Shown: positions 8,937-17,321 of the stretch, in pieces | How the letters are laid out: every line of letters begins with the position of its first letter | Position numbering within the stretch: position 1 is the stretch's first letter | Assembly (NCBI GenBank): GCA_001314865.1 | Contig: LJZR01000016.1 | Span: forward strand, 1 to 64,000 | DNA length: 64,000 nt | Source: Phormidesmis priestleyi Ana | GTDB lineage: Bacteria > Cyanobacteriota > Cyanobacteriia > Phormidesmidales > Phormidesmidaceae | Reading direction: 5' to 3' | Translations under genes and position numbers: made by a program | The notes under the pieces: model-generated | Told to the model about the DNA's origin: nothing | The model's database searches: none | What the model saw: only the letters and a program-made list of their open reading frames with translations

Positions 8937-9959
8937 ATGCGGCGTCTGCTGCTTATTTCGTTGGTAACTATTCCATTAACCGGTTGCCAATTTTTCAACC
9001 GAGACGGCAACACCGTTGTCGATATTGTTGAGTCTGTTGAGTCTGGGGAAGCTTTAGATGGGATTTCGGTGCCTCAGCTAGATGGCAATGGGCAGGCGGA
9101 GCCTGAAAAGGAAGCCTTTGATTCTCCCACTGTAGAAAAGAAACCTGGGGCTGTGGTATCTGCTGATTTGATTAACTCAACCGATCCGGATGCTCGGGCA
9201 AAATCGGTTGCTCGCAATCGAACCGATCCATTTGCAACGCTACCGATTTTGCCCGAGCCAATCGTGATTGTTCCAGAAGTCAACACTCGAACTGCTGAGG
9301 CAGGTACTCGTGCGGCGAGTAATACTACTGCCAGTTCTGGTAATACTAGTAGACCTGTACCAGCACCGCCCGTACGAGTGCAGGCGCCTAATCGACCTTT
9401 GGTGATGCCTTCGCCGATTGCAACACTGCCCACTATTCCGCAGCCAATCATTGCTCCGACTATTTCGGTGTCGGGTGTGGTTCAGATGGGGAACGAGCAT
9501 TATGCGATTGTGCGTTCGGGCAACGAGCCTGAGCGATATGTGCGAGTAGGCGATCGCCTCGCTGGCGGCAGCGTTAGGGTAAAGCGGATCGAAACGCTGT
9601 CCTTTGAGCCTCGGGTTATTTTAGAAGAAAACGGAATCGAAGTTGTCAGGCCGATTACGAATGGTGAGTCGGTTTCTGAAGAAGAAGGACCATTTGCCTT
9701 TGCACCCAATGCCTTAGCGGTTCCTGCAGCGGTAGTACCTAGTTCGGGGCGACTACTTCCCATGATGCCTCCATCTGCAGCGCTGATTGCGCCAAGCATT
9801 ACTACGCCTAGTCGGACGACTCCGGGCGCATCGCAACCTGCTCGCTCGCTACCGCCTACGCCGGGATTCGTGCCTGGTTCACTGCTACTACAGCCTGCTG
9901 AATTAACTTCTCAAGCCGTTTTCCCTAACTTTAGGCTACCTCTGTCTGAGAGAGGCTAA
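8937..9959 (+). CDS. Proline-rich lipoprotein with a GspC/PilP-like domain
   Basis: The start at 8937 is chosen because GGGAGG lies nine bases upstream and the protein then begins with a lipoprotein signal (MRRLLLISLVTIPLTGC, lipid-anchor Cys17). The open frame extends back to a GTG at 8892. Long Pro/Thr/Ala-rich linkers surround a compact domain at about residues 178-242: SVSGVVQMGNEHYAIV, then YVRVGDRLAGGSVRVKRI and VILEENGIEVVRP. That pattern (a beta module with VGD and a trailing LEENG) resembles the HR domain of type II secretion GspC and pilus protein PilP. It could be a periplasmic adaptor of a pilus or secretion machine. The exact family is not certain. Confidence 0.72.
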   Translation: MRRLLLISLVTIPLTGCQFFNRDGNTVVDIVESVESGEALDGISVPQLDGNGQAEPEKEAFDSPTVEKKPGAVVSADLINSTDPDARAKSVARNRTDPFATLPILPEPIVIVPEVNTRTAEAGTRAASNTTASSGNTSRPVPAPPVRVQAPNRPLVMPSPIATLPTIPQPIIAPTISVSGVVQMGNEHYAIVRSGNEPERYVRVGDRLAGGSVRVKRIETLSFEPRVILEENGIEVVRPITNGESVSEEEGPFAFAPNALAVPAAVVPSSGRLLPMMPPSAALIAPSITTPSRTTPGASQPARSLPPTPGFVPGSLLLQPAELTSQAVFPNFRLPLSERG

Positions 9960-10021
9960 TCGAGTCTAGATTTTTCTGCCTGGTCAATAAACCATACAGC
10001 TAGCGGCTAAAGATTGCCTAT

Positions 10022-10056
10022 CAAAGGCCACCGAAATAGTCCTCGGTGGCCTTTTG
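10022..10056 (+). terminator. Rho-independent terminator after the lipoprotein gene
   Basis: The left arm CAAAGGCCACCGA (10022-10034) pairs with TCGGTGGCCTTTTG (10043-10056) over at least 12 bp, followed by a T-rich stretch. Confidence 0.9.
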
Positions 10057-10125
10057 TTTTGATAGCCGTCGCTAGGGCCGTCATCGGATGCATTCGTACG
10101 GTGACTGACCGCTTAGCCTTTAGTA

Positions 10126-10144
10126 CATAATGATTCTCACTATC
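10126..10144. promoter_or_regulatory. Fur-box-like site upstream of psaE
   Basis: CATAATGATTCTCACTATC matches 15 of 19 positions of the classical Fur consensus. It lies 277 bases before the first psaE and just after the terminator of the previous gene, so psaE is the only gene it could serve on the plus strand. Fur represses iron-related genes when iron is sufficient. Control of psaE is an inference. Confidence 0.5.
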
Positions 10145-10420
10145 ACTCGTGTAGGAAGCTAAGTCGCTAAAGCGATGGGGGGGGTAGAGAACGTAAGGGG
10201 GGTAGAAAACAGTGTCCTTATAAAGGCTCCCTTGAGGGAGAACAGTAAGCAGCTAAGAGGAAGCGGGAAGCAATCGATCTCTTTGTAAAAGTTATCTTTT
10301 TGCAGCAATAAAACTTAAACAGTAAAAGTTAGAGTTATTCCCAGCAGAGTAGTAATCTAAGGAGGCGAGTGGCTGCTAGTAGCTGCCGTTTTATCTAACA
10401 TTTTAAGAGGGTTAGTATTC
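10145..10420 (+). promoter_or_regulatory. Long psaE leader/promoter region
   Basis: This G-rich then AT-rich segment precedes psaE. It includes a strong AAGGAGG (10360-10366) that is not followed by a credible start codon, and AAGAGGG near 10406, which is the likely psaE ribosome-binding site. A short ATG frame at 10177 would give about 40 residues of no recognisable character, so I do not call it a gene. Confidence 0.4.
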
Positions 10421-10639
10421 ATGGTTCAGCGTGGTTCTAAGGTTAGAATTCTTCGCCCGGAGTCCTACTGGTATCGGGAAGTTGGCTCTGTTGCTTCAAT
10501 TGATCAAAGCGGGATTAAGTACCCTGTCGTCGTTAGATTTGACAAGGTTAACTATGCTGGGATTAATACCAACAACTTTGGCGAGTCTGAGCTGGTGGAA
10601 GTAGAAGCCCCTGCTAAGAAAGCTGCTAAGAAAGGGTAG
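10421..10639 (+). CDS. psaE: Photosystem I subunit IV (PsaE), standard-length copy
   Basis: PsaE is a small SH3-like stromal subunit of PSI that helps dock ferredoxin and supports cyclic electron flow. The 72-residue protein begins [18 protein letters not shown] and contains [23 protein letters not shown] split across the standard core, ending in a short Lys/Ala tail ([10 protein letters not shown]). AAGAGGG lies about 10 bases upstream of the ATG. A second psaE follows 245 bases downstream, after a strong hairpin. Confidence 0.96.
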   Translation: MVQRGSKVRILRPESYWYREVGSVASIDQSGIKYPVVVRFDKVNYAGINTNNFGESELVEVEAPAKKAAKKG

Positions 10640-10678
10640 ATTCAATTCACCCTTCGGATTGAATGCTTTAGTCATGAG

Positions 10679-10718
10679 CTTGTGTAGAGACCAATGAGAA
10701 ATTGTGTCTCTACACAAG
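10679..10718 (+). terminator. Hairpin between the two psaE genes
   Basis: A perfect 13-bp stem (CTTGTGTAGAGAC at 10679-10691, GTCTCTACACAAG at 10706-10718) has a 14-base loop and is followed by a T-rich stretch. It probably ends or attenuates the first psaE transcript. Confidence 0.75.
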
Positions 10719-10884
10719 TTTGGCTATTTTGGCTATTTGCTATTTTGTCTATATTAACGATCGAAAATATTCTTACGACGAGTGTTTTGACTCGTGGGTT
10801 TGACTAGTGAGCTTAACTGAGCTTAACAATGTGACAGAATAAAACAATGTCATACTGTTAAACTCACTAGCTTGTCTATTTTTT

Positions 10885-11394
10885 ATGGTTCAGCGTGGTT
10901 CTAAGGTCAGAATTCTTCGACCTGAGTCTTACTGGTATCGAGAGGTCGGTTCTGTCGCGTCGGTCGATACCAGTGGCATTAAGTATCCGGTTGTGGTGCG
11001 CTTTAGTAAGGTTAATTACTCTGGTATAAACACTAATAATTTTTCAGTAGCTGAGCTAGAAGAGGTTGAACCGCCTAGTCAGGCGGATGCTGCTAAGAAT
11101 GCGGCTGCTAAGAATGCGGCAGCGCAAAAAACAGCAAAGACTGCGACTCAGAAATCTGCGATTCAGAAATCGGGTGGCAGATTTACAGACCAGTCGGCGA
11201 GCCAGTCTAATGACCAATCAGCAGGTCAATCGGTGGGTCAACCGGTGGATGTTGCCGCTGGCAAGCCAACGACAGGGAAGCCAATTGATAGTGCTGTCTA
11301 TGGTAAGGGCTCTGCAAACATGGCTGACAGCATCAGTCAAGATAAGCCGGTTTATCGAAACCCAGCGCCCAAAGCAAAGAGTAAGAAGCTTTAG
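10885..11394 (+). CDS. psaE: Second PsaE copy with a long C-terminal extension
   Basis: The first 62 residues differ from the upstream PsaE at only about eight positions and keep the whole SH3-like core. About 107 further residues follow: an Ala/Lys stretch (built partly from a 15-bp repeat at 11089-11118), a Ser/Gln/Asp-rich stretch, and a basic end ([10 protein letters not shown]). Normal PsaE is about 65-75 residues, so the tail more than doubles it. No membrane helix is visible. No Shine-Dalgarno is obvious before the ATG, unlike the first copy. The tail may be disordered and could tether PSI to a partner; that is speculation. The gene is followed by mutM. Confidence 0.9.
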   Translation: MVQRGSKVRILRPESYWYREVGSVASVDTSGIKYPVVVRFSKVNYSGINTNNFSVAELEEVEPPSQADAAKNAAAKNAAAQKTAKTATQKSAIQKSGGRFTDQSASQSNDQSAGQSVGQPVDVAAGKPTTGKPIDSAVYGKGSANMADSISQDKPVYRNPAPKAKSKKL

Positions 11395-11397
11395 CGT

Positions 11398-11431
11398 TGC
11401 TAGCGCATTGCGAGTGCTAGCGCATTGCGAG
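11398..11431. repeat. 17-bp direct repeat, two copies
   Basis: TGCTAGCGCATTGCGAG occurs at 11398-11414 and again at 11415-11431, immediately after the second psaE stop codon. Confidence 0.9.
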
Positions 11432-11487
11432 ATAGTACAGTTGGCATTGCATAATTATATTGCTGAAAACTTTGCTGGAAACTTATA

Positions 11488-12345
11488 GTGCCTGAGCTAC
11501 CAGAGGTAGAGACTGTTCGTCGTGGGCTGAGCCGAGTCTCGCTCAATCAACCGGTGAGGGGGGGAGAGGTTCGGTTGGCCCGGACGATTGCTTTTCCTGA
11601 GCGAGCGGAGGACTTTTTGCCGGGAGTAGAAGGGAGTCAGTTGGTTGCTTGGCATCGTCGTGGGAAGTACCTGCTAGGTGAGTTGCAGCGATGCGCCAAT
11701 ACGGGGTTAGAGCCTGCGGGATGGCTAGGTGTGCATTTGCGGATGACGGGGCAACTGCTGTGGGTGAATCAAGGTGAGGAATTACAAACACACTGTCGGG
11801 TGCGACTGTTTTTTGATGGCGATCGCGAGTTGCGCTATGTCGATCAGCGAACGTTTGGACGGCTATGGTGGGTGCCGCCGAGTGAGTCTGTCGAGTCGGT
11901 AATGACAGGCTTACAAAAGCTAGGGCCGGAACCTTTTTCGGCTGAGTTTTCGGTGGCCTATTTGGCGAATGCCCTCAAAGGCCGAAAAAGGCCGATTAAG
12001 AATGCGCTGTTGGATCAATCGCTGGTAGCAGGTGTTGGCAATATTTATGCCGATGAGGCGCTGTTTATGAGCGGCATTCGGCCTATGGTGATGTGCGATC
12101 GCCTTAGCAAGCAGCGAGTTGCTCGACTGCATGAAGCGGTTATTCAGGTGCTAAAAACCAGCATTGAATCGGGTGGAACAACCTTTAGTGATTTTCGGGA
12201 TGTGCATGGCACAAATGGCAATTACGGCGGCGTAGCCTGGGTATATGGGCGAAAGGACGAACCTTGTAGAACCTGCGATCGCCCGATTGTGAAGTTGCAG
12301 CTAGCGGGTCGCTCGGCTCACTATTGTCCGAAGTGCCAGCGCTAG
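11488..12345 (+). CDS. mutM: Formamidopyrimidine-DNA glycosylase
   Basis: MutM/Fpg excises oxidised purines such as 8-oxoguanine and nicks the abasic site. The 285-residue protein starts at GTG with MPELPEVETVRRGL; after removal of Met, the catalytic Pro and Glu are at the N-terminus. It contains the H2TH region (KNALLDQSLVAGVGNIYADE), GGTTFSDFRD, and a C-terminal zinc finger (CRTCDRP...YCPKC). It lies directly downstream of psaE, a neighbourhood known from other cyanobacteria and sensible for cells under photo-oxidative stress. Confidence 0.95.
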   Translation: MPELPEVETVRRGLSRVSLNQPVRGGEVRLARTIAFPERAEDFLPGVEGSQLVAWHRRGKYLLGELQRCANTGLEPAGWLGVHLRMTGQLLWVNQGEELQTHCRVRLFFDGDRELRYVDQRTFGRLWWVPPSESVESVMTGLQKLGPEPFSAEFSVAYLANALKGRKRPIKNALLDQSLVAGVGNIYADEALFMSGIRPMVMCDRLSKQRVARLHEAVIQVLKTSIESGGTTFSDFRDVHGTNGNYGGVAWVYGRKDEPCRTCDRPIVKLQLAGRSAHYCPKCQR

Positions 12346-12419
12346 AAACAAAATCGTAGTCAACAAAATCCTAGCAACAGAGCGATACAATATGACCAGT
12401 CATTATCAATGAGAAATCG

Positions 12420-12635
12420 ATGCCGGTAAAAAAAGGTGATTTTGTTCGGTTAGTGCGAGAAAAGTTTGAGAATAGCTTAGAAGCTAAGGCAAGCGATCGC
12501 CGCCTTTCGAGCTATCTATTTGAAACAAGGGGCGAGATTTTAGAGACTCGCGATGACTACGCCCTAGTAAAGTTTGGCCGTGTACCGACGCCCAACTCCT
12601 GGCTAAAGCTAGACCAGCTAGAGAAGTTTGAATAG
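12420..12635 (+). CDS. ndhO: NAD(P)H-quinone oxidoreductase subunit O
   Basis: NdhO is a small cyanobacterial/plastid-specific subunit on the cytoplasmic side of the NDH-1 complex, which carries out cyclic electron flow around PSI. The 71-residue protein ([20 protein letters not shown], then [38 protein letters not shown]) matches the family along its whole length. It follows mutM by 75 bases and converges on ppk. Confidence 0.93.
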   Translation: MPVKKGDFVRLVREKFENSLEAKASDRRLSSYLFETRGEILETRDDYALVKFGRVPTPNSWLKLDQLEKFE

Positions 12636-12672
12636 CGACTGTTGAGTACCTGTTTTTGTATGCCTGTTTTTG

Positions 12673-12702
12673 AGTAGCGACTAAAAAAGTCGCTACTTTT
12701 TT
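12673..12702 (+). terminator. Rho-independent terminator after ndhO
   Basis: The 10-bp stem AGTAGCGACT (12673-12682) / AGTCGCTACT (12688-12697), with an A5 loop, runs into TTTTTT. It sits between convergent ndhO and ppk and may also stop ppk transcripts. Confidence 0.88.
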
Positions 12703-12707
12703 AACGG

Positions 12708-15080
12708 CTATTTTTTGCTGAGTGCCATTGTCATTAACGTTTTATGAGTGCTGCGCTCGGGTTCGTCTGCTTTGGGTTGACGCTGCTGGTAGGTGCCGTC
12801 GGACTGCATTTCCCACGCCTGACGATTGTCTTGTAAACAGATGTCTAGCAACTGGTCTAGCTCTTTTTGTAGCGACGGATCTTCGATGGGGACAAGGGCT
12901 TCTACCCGCCGGTCGAGGTTGCGGGGCATCCAGTCAGCAGAGCCGATGTAGTAGCGATCGCAGCCGTCGTTATGAAAGTAAAAAATGCGTGAGTGCTCTA
13001 AAAATCGGCCAATGATACTGATGACTCGAATATTTTCGCTGATGTTTGGAATGCCTGGTCTCAAACAGCAAATGCCTCGGATAATCAAGTCTATTTCAAC
13101 GCCAGCCTGCGATGCTTGATAGAGCTCTTGAATAATTTTGGGATCGACTAGGGCATTCATTTGCACGATAATGCGGCCTTTTTTCCCAGCTTGGGCGAGC
13201 TTGGCTTCCTGTCGAATAAACGCAGTCATTTGATCTCGCAGACTGACTGGGGCAATCAGCAGCTTTTTGTACGACTGCTGTCGGGAATAGCCTGTAAGGT
13301 AGTTGAACAGATCGGTTAAATCGGTGCCTAGCTCTGGGCGACAGCTGAGCAGTCCGATATCGGTGTAAAGCCGCGCGGTTTTGGGGTTGTAGTTGCCAGT
13401 CCCAATATGTACATAGCGACGAATCATGTCCTTTTCACGGCGGACGACCAGCGAAACTTTGGTATGAGTTTTGAGTCCTACGAGGCCGTAGACAACGTGA
13501 ACGCCAGAGCGCTCTAGCGTACGAGCCCAGTTGATATTGTTTTCTTCGTCAAAGCGGGCTTTTAGCTCTACGAGCGCGACAACTTGCTTGCCGTTTTCGG
13601 CAGCTTTGACGAGGGCGTTGACGATGGGAGAATCGCCAGAAGTGCGATACAGCGTCATTTTGATAGCGAGGACGCTCGGATCGCTAGCCGCCTGGGTAAT
13701 AAAGGCTTGGACAGTGCCCGAAAAGGCGTGATAGGGATGGTGAACGAGGCGATCGCGACGACGAATAAGTGAGAACACATCTTCACCTTCTGCATGGCTA
13801 GCGGCTTTCCAAGAAGCCGGTGTAACCGGTGACCAATGAGTATCTTTGAGCTCAGAGAGCGGCAAAGCCATCAGACCCATTAGATCGCTAAGGCCAATAG
13901 GCCCCTCAACTTCATAGACATCTTCTTCTTGGATATTGAGTTCGCTCATGAGGGTGGCGCGCATAGTAGGCAGCATCCCTGCTGCTAACTCCATTCTGAC
14001 AACTGAGCCACCGAGTCTGCGCTTTCGCAGTTCTTGCTCAATGGCCAACATCAAATCATCGGCTTCGTCTTCTTCGACCGATAGATCAGCATTGCGAGTG
14101 ACACGAAAGGTGTAACAGTTGTTGACACTCATGCCCGGAAATAGCGCCTCAATATTGTGAGCAATGACTTGCTCCATGGGTACGCCTAGCCAATGACAAG
14201 CGGTGGCGGTTTTTAGCTTGCCTTGGTTATCCAATAGTTTCCTGAGGCTATCTGGCAACTGAACAAAGCGAGGCAATACTTTGGGCACTTTGACTCGGGC
14301 AAAGTGAGGTTCTGAAGATTCTTGATCGTGGATTTCGACAGCCAAGTTGAGGCTGAGATTAGAGATATAGGGAAAGGGATGGCCGGAGTCTACCGCTAGA
14401 GGGGTAAGCACTGGAAAGACATGCTCGTCGAAATATCGATCTAGGTAAGCGCTTTGCTCAGCGGTGAGATCTGAATAGTCAAGCAGGCAAATGCCGCTTT
14501 CGAGCATACGAGAGCGAAGCTGCGTTTGAAAGTAACTGTGCATCTGCGTAATCATCGGGCGAAGCCGCTCGCTGATGGCCTGTAATTGTTCTGTAGGCGT
14601 GCGACCATCGGGTGTACGCTTGCTGACATCGGCTTCAATTTGTTGTTTGGTGGCGGCGACACGCACCATAAAGTATTCGTCTAGGTTAGAGCTGAAGATG
14701 GCTAGAAACTTTAGCCGCTCTAGCAGGGGTGTGCGTTCATCTAGCGCTTCGTGAAGAACACGACGGTTGAACTCTAGCCAGCTGAGCTCGCGGCTGAGAT
14801 ACCATTGGGCGTCACTTAGCGATACCGAGTCGCTTAACGAGTCGCTTAACGAGTCGCTTAACGAGTCGCTTAACGTAGGGGTTTCTGCTGATGGGGTATC
14901 CGACTGGAGATCCGATTTGATCTGGGGCTCATCTGTTGACTTATCTGGCTTATCGTCTTTATTGATCCGCTTGTTCGTGAGCTTTGCTTCAGATTTTGTT
15001 TCAGATTTTACTTCAGATTTTGCTTCAGATTTTGGACCGGACTGATTCCCTTTCTTTTGACTGGCAGCGCCCTTACTCAT
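12708..15080 (-). CDS. ppk: Polyphosphate kinase 1
   Basis: PPK1 makes long-chain polyphosphate from ATP. I prefer the ATG at 15080 (MSKGAASQKKG...), because the longer frame to 15194 would overlap the upstream gene. After about 85 low-complexity residues (two 12-bp repeat tracts), the enzyme begins at WYLSRELSWLEFNRRVLHEA and follows the family: NLDEYFMVRVA, PYISNLSLNLAV, HHPYHAFSGTVQAF, the phospholipase-D-like YVHIGTGNYNPKTARLYTD with the autophosphorylated histidine, and YYIGSADWMPRNLDRRVEA near the end. The core length is normal; only the N-terminus is unusual. Confidence 0.95.
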   Translation of the reverse strand: MSKGAASQKKGNQSGPKSEAKSEVKSETKSEAKLTNKRINKDDKPDKSTDEPQIKSDLQSDTPSAETPTLSDSLSDSLSDSLSDSVSLSDAQWYLSRELSWLEFNRRVLHEALDERTPLLERLKFLAIFSSNLDEYFMVRVAATKQQIEADVSKRTPDGRTPTEQLQAISERLRPMITQMHSYFQTQLRSRMLESGICLLDYSDLTAEQSAYLDRYFDEHVFPVLTPLAVDSGHPFPYISNLSLNLAVEIHDQESSEPHFARVKVPKVLPRFVQLPDSLRKLLDNQGKLKTATACHWLGVPMEQVIAHNIEALFPGMSVNNCYTFRVTRNADLSVEEDEADDLMLAIEQELRKRRLGGSVVRMELAAGMLPTMRATLMSELNIQEEDVYEVEGPIGLSDLMGLMALPLSELKDTHWSPVTPASWKAASHAEGEDVFSLIRRRDRLVHHPYHAFSGTVQAFITQAASDPSVLAIKMTLYRTSGDSPIVNALVKAAENGKQVVALVELKARFDEENNINWARTLERSGVHVVYGLVGLKTHTKVSLVVRREKDMIRRYVHIGTGNYNPKTARLYTDIGLLSCRPELGTDLTDLFNYLTGYSRQQSYKKLLIAPVSLRDQMTAFIRQEAKLAQAGKKGRIIVQMNALVDPKIIQELYQASQAGVEIDLIIRGICCLRPGIPNISENIRVISIIGRFLEHSRIFYFHNDGCDRYYIGSADWMPRNLDRRVEALVPIEDPSLQKELDQLLDICLQDNRQAWEMQSDGTYQQRQPKADEPERSTHKTLMTMALSKK
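14827..14874 (-). repeat. 12-bp tandem repeat in ppk, four exact copies
   Basis: GAGTCGCTTAAC is repeated four times exactly (plus strand reading) and encodes the Leu-Ser-Asp-Ser repeat of the PPK N-terminal extension. Frame is preserved because the unit is a multiple of three. Confidence 0.95.
14986..15033 (-). repeat. 12-bp tandem repeat in ppk, four near-identical copies
   Basis: Units of GCTTCAGATTTT with single-base changes encode a Lys-Ser-Glu-(Ala/Val/Thr) repeat near the N-terminus of PPK. Confidence 0.9.
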
Positions 15081-15160
15081 GTTTTTTCTCTTGCTTTTCT
15101 CTTGCTTTTCTCTTGTTTTAATCTGTAAATATGCTTGAATAATTTTTTGCAGCAAACACG

Positions 15161-15367
15161 CTAGAAGACTTTTTCTTCTTGGCCGATCCACCACTCGCCA
15201 AGCTTCATGAGGTCATTGTGCAGCTCAGCGAGCTGGCGGTTAAATTCTTCGGTGCTCAGCTCTGGGCGGCGCTCTTTGAGCTTGGCTAGCCGGAGTTGGA
15301 TGAGTAGCCAGGGTTTGCTGATGCCATCGGTGGCTTCTATGTATTTGGCGAGTTCATCGCTGGTCAT
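15161..15367 (-). CDS. Small conserved hypothetical protein
   Basis: The 68-residue protein (MTSDELAKYIEATDGISKPW, with LIQLRLAKLKERRPELSTEE) is helical and soluble, without signal or membrane segments. Its position just upstream of ppk on the same strand suggests a shared transcript. The composition is like a real protein, but I cannot name a function. It is short, so the call rests on codon pattern and context. Confidence 0.6.
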   Translation of the reverse strand: MTSDELAKYIEATDGISKPWLLIQLRLAKLKERRPELSTEEFNRQLAELHNDLMKLGEWWIGQEEKVF

Positions 15368-15448
15368 AAGTTGTATTAGCTCTGTTGAGCTTAATTGTAT
15401 AGCAATCGCTAAAACGCAGATGTATAGCGCAAGCTATGCAATTTAAAA

Positions 15449-15480
15449 ACACCGCTGAAAGGGATGTCTTCCAGCGGTGT
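15449..15480. terminator. Hairpin upstream of the small gene
   Basis: Arms ACACCGCTG (15449-15457) and CAGCGGTGT (15472-15480) form a 9-bp stem. Neither side has a clear T-run, so termination is uncertain. It lies between two minus-strand genes. Confidence 0.45.
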
Positions 15481-15541
15481 CTTGGTTTAAGCGATGTTTT
15501 GGTTTAAGCGGTGTAGAGTGCAATAAAGGGTCACTAAATAA

Positions 15542-15584
15542 GCCGTCTAAGTTTGTCGCTCAGTGCGTAGCAAACTTAGACGGC
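15542..15584 (-). terminator. Terminator of the TM-helix protein gene
   Basis: A 14-bp perfect stem (GCCGTCTAAGTTTG at 15542-15555, CAAACTTAGACGGC at 15571-15584) starts 16 bases after the stop of the minus-strand gene. In that direction the stem is followed by TTATTTAG. Confidence 0.8.
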
Positions 15585-15599
15585 GTTTATCTTTCCCGT

Positions 15600-17321
15600 T
15601 TACCGCTTCAATTCATTGAGCCATTCTTGTAGCTGTTTGCCTGCCACGTCTCGACCGCCGAGACCAAATGCGATCGCGATCGCCACAGCAACTGCACCCA
15701 AAAGCAAACCAAAAGCCAGGTTTACAATATTGGGAGCCACGCCCATTTGGGCCAGAGCCAAAGCGCCAACAAAGGCCAAAATGACCACACGAGCAGACTG
15801 AGCGAGCATCCCGGAAGATCCGCCCGCTTTAATGACGCGGTAAGCCAGGTTGGCAATGTAGAGTCCAATCGCAAAGATCACCACGCCGACGAGCACCTGA
15901 GCGGCGATGCCCAAAACTGCGGTAACAATGTCCGTTAGCTGATCTAGCTGCAGAATTTCGGTGGCGGTGACTAGGCCAAAGAGCACGATACCGACGAGCA
16001 CAACGAGGCCAGCAATTTCAGAAGGCGATTTGCTGCTGCTAGTGCTAGTGCTAGTGCTGCTGCTGTAGCTAGACGGCTGAATTACGGTTGAACCAGGCTG
16101 AATTCCAGTAGTGCCAGCCATGTTGGGATCGTAGGCTGCTGGCGGCGGAGTAGTGGGCTCAGACGTCGGTGGAGCCATGTCGGGCAAGCCTAAAATGCCT
16201 AGCACGCTATCAAAACCGGCACTTTCTAACACACTGGTGACTAGCTCTGAGACAAACTTACCGATAAAGTAAAAGACCGTTAAGACAACCCCTGCGGCTA
16301 GCAACAGCGGGATAAAATCGAGCACCTGATTGAGCATACTGACCGCAGGGACAGAAATAGCGGCAATATCCAGCTCTTGAAGGGCAGCGATCGCTACCGG
16401 AATCAAAATAAAGACATATGCAATGGTGCCGACTAACCCTGACAGAGAAAGCCCAGAGCCAGGAACTGTGCTAGATGAGAGGCCTAAGCGACTACCTAAT
16501 CCGTCAATGCCAGAAGCCGCCAGCAAATTGGTGACAATGCCTCGAACAATCTTGGCAATTAGCCAGCCAATGGCAAAGATAATGATTGCCGTGATGATTT
16601 GTGGAATAGCAGATAGGAACTGGTCGAGTAAGCCCTGAACAGGATCCAGCAAACCTTCTAATGCCAGCGCACCCAAAATGGCCGGCAGGAAGAGTAAAAA
16701 GATGAACCAGTAGAGCGCATTGCCAAGCGTTTCATGAATTTTGATTGAATTCTCGCGAGGATCAACACCCGTGTTTTCGGCTAATCGCTCATCGAGATCA
16801 AAACCTTCAAGAAACCGGTTAACCAGGGTTCTGACAATTGTGGCAATGACCCAGGCAACCGCTAATAATATGCCAGCGCTAAAAATTCGGGGGATGTACT
16901 GAAGAACCGTATCCAGTAGACTGGTGAGCGGGTCAGAGACGGAAGTCAGCTGCAGTGCATTGAGAAATCCAATGACCGCAAATAGACCGATTGTCCAAAA
17001 AACAGCTGTACTAATCCACTTAGCCAGATTTATGGTATTGGTACCACTGCCACTAATGCTCGCAGCAATGCGCTCGTCAACATCGGTTTTGTTCAGTAGG
17101 CTTCGAACGATCCAAGCTGCGATCGCAGCTACGATGAATCCTAGAATCAAAAATAGGGCAGCCCCAATTAAGGTGCCTAATGAGCCAGCAGGAAAGAGGC
17201 CTGTAAAACGCTCGCCCAAAGCTCCAGGGTCAAATTCTCGGGTAGTTACCTGAGCAAGATAGGAGGGTGGCTCCAATCCAGGCAAGCGATCACCAATAGG
17301 GGGCGACATGGGATGAATCAT
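15600..17321 (-). CDS. Mechanosensitive-channel-like membrane protein with TM-helix repeats
   Basis: The 573-residue protein contains repeated modules, each with a long hydrophobic helix and a short amphipathic linker: IPRIFSAGILLAVAWVIATI, then IPQIITAIIIFAIGWLIAKI and later IAAQVLVGVVIFAIGLYIAN. These match the conserved TM-helix repeat family often annotated as mechanosensitive ion channel. A Ser/Thr-rich linker with a hexanucleotide repeat (about 16038-16057) and a Pro-rich stretch (EPTTPPPAAYDP) separate the first four modules from the last two. The canonical MscS pore and cytoplasmic domain are not seen, so channel activity is unproven. The location is probably the plasma membrane. Confidence 0.75.
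   Translation of the reverse strand: MIHPMSPPIGDRLPGLEPPSYLAQVTTREFDPGALGERFTGLFPAGSLGTLIGAALFLILGFIVAAIAAWIVRSLLNKTDVDERIAASISGSGTNTINLAKWISTAVFWTIGLFAVIGFLNALQLTSVSDPLTSLLDTVLQYIPRIFSAGILLAVAWVIATIVRTLVNRFLEGFDLDERLAENTGVDPRENSIKIHETLGNALYWFIFLLFLPAILGALALEGLLDPVQGLLDQFLSAIPQIITAIIIFAIGWLIAKIVRGIVTNLLAASGIDGLGSRLGLSSSTVPGSGLSLSGLVGTIAYVFILIPVAIAALQELDIAAISVPAVSMLNQVLDFIPLLLAAGVVLTVFYFIGKFVSELVTSVLESAGFDSVLGILGLPDMAPPTSEPTTPPPAAYDPNMAGTTGIQPGSTVIQPSSYSSSTSTSTSSSKSPSEIAGLVVLVGIVLFGLVTATEILQLDQLTDIVTAVLGIAAQVLVGVVIFAIGLYIANLAYRVIKAGGSSGMLAQSARVVILAFVGALALAQMGVAPNIVNLAFGLLLGAVAVAIAIAFGLGGRDVAGKQLQEWLNELKR

Noticed and set aside
10177-10300. Small gene in the psaE leader
   Set aside because: The short ATG frame has a G-run start and no membrane or domain character.
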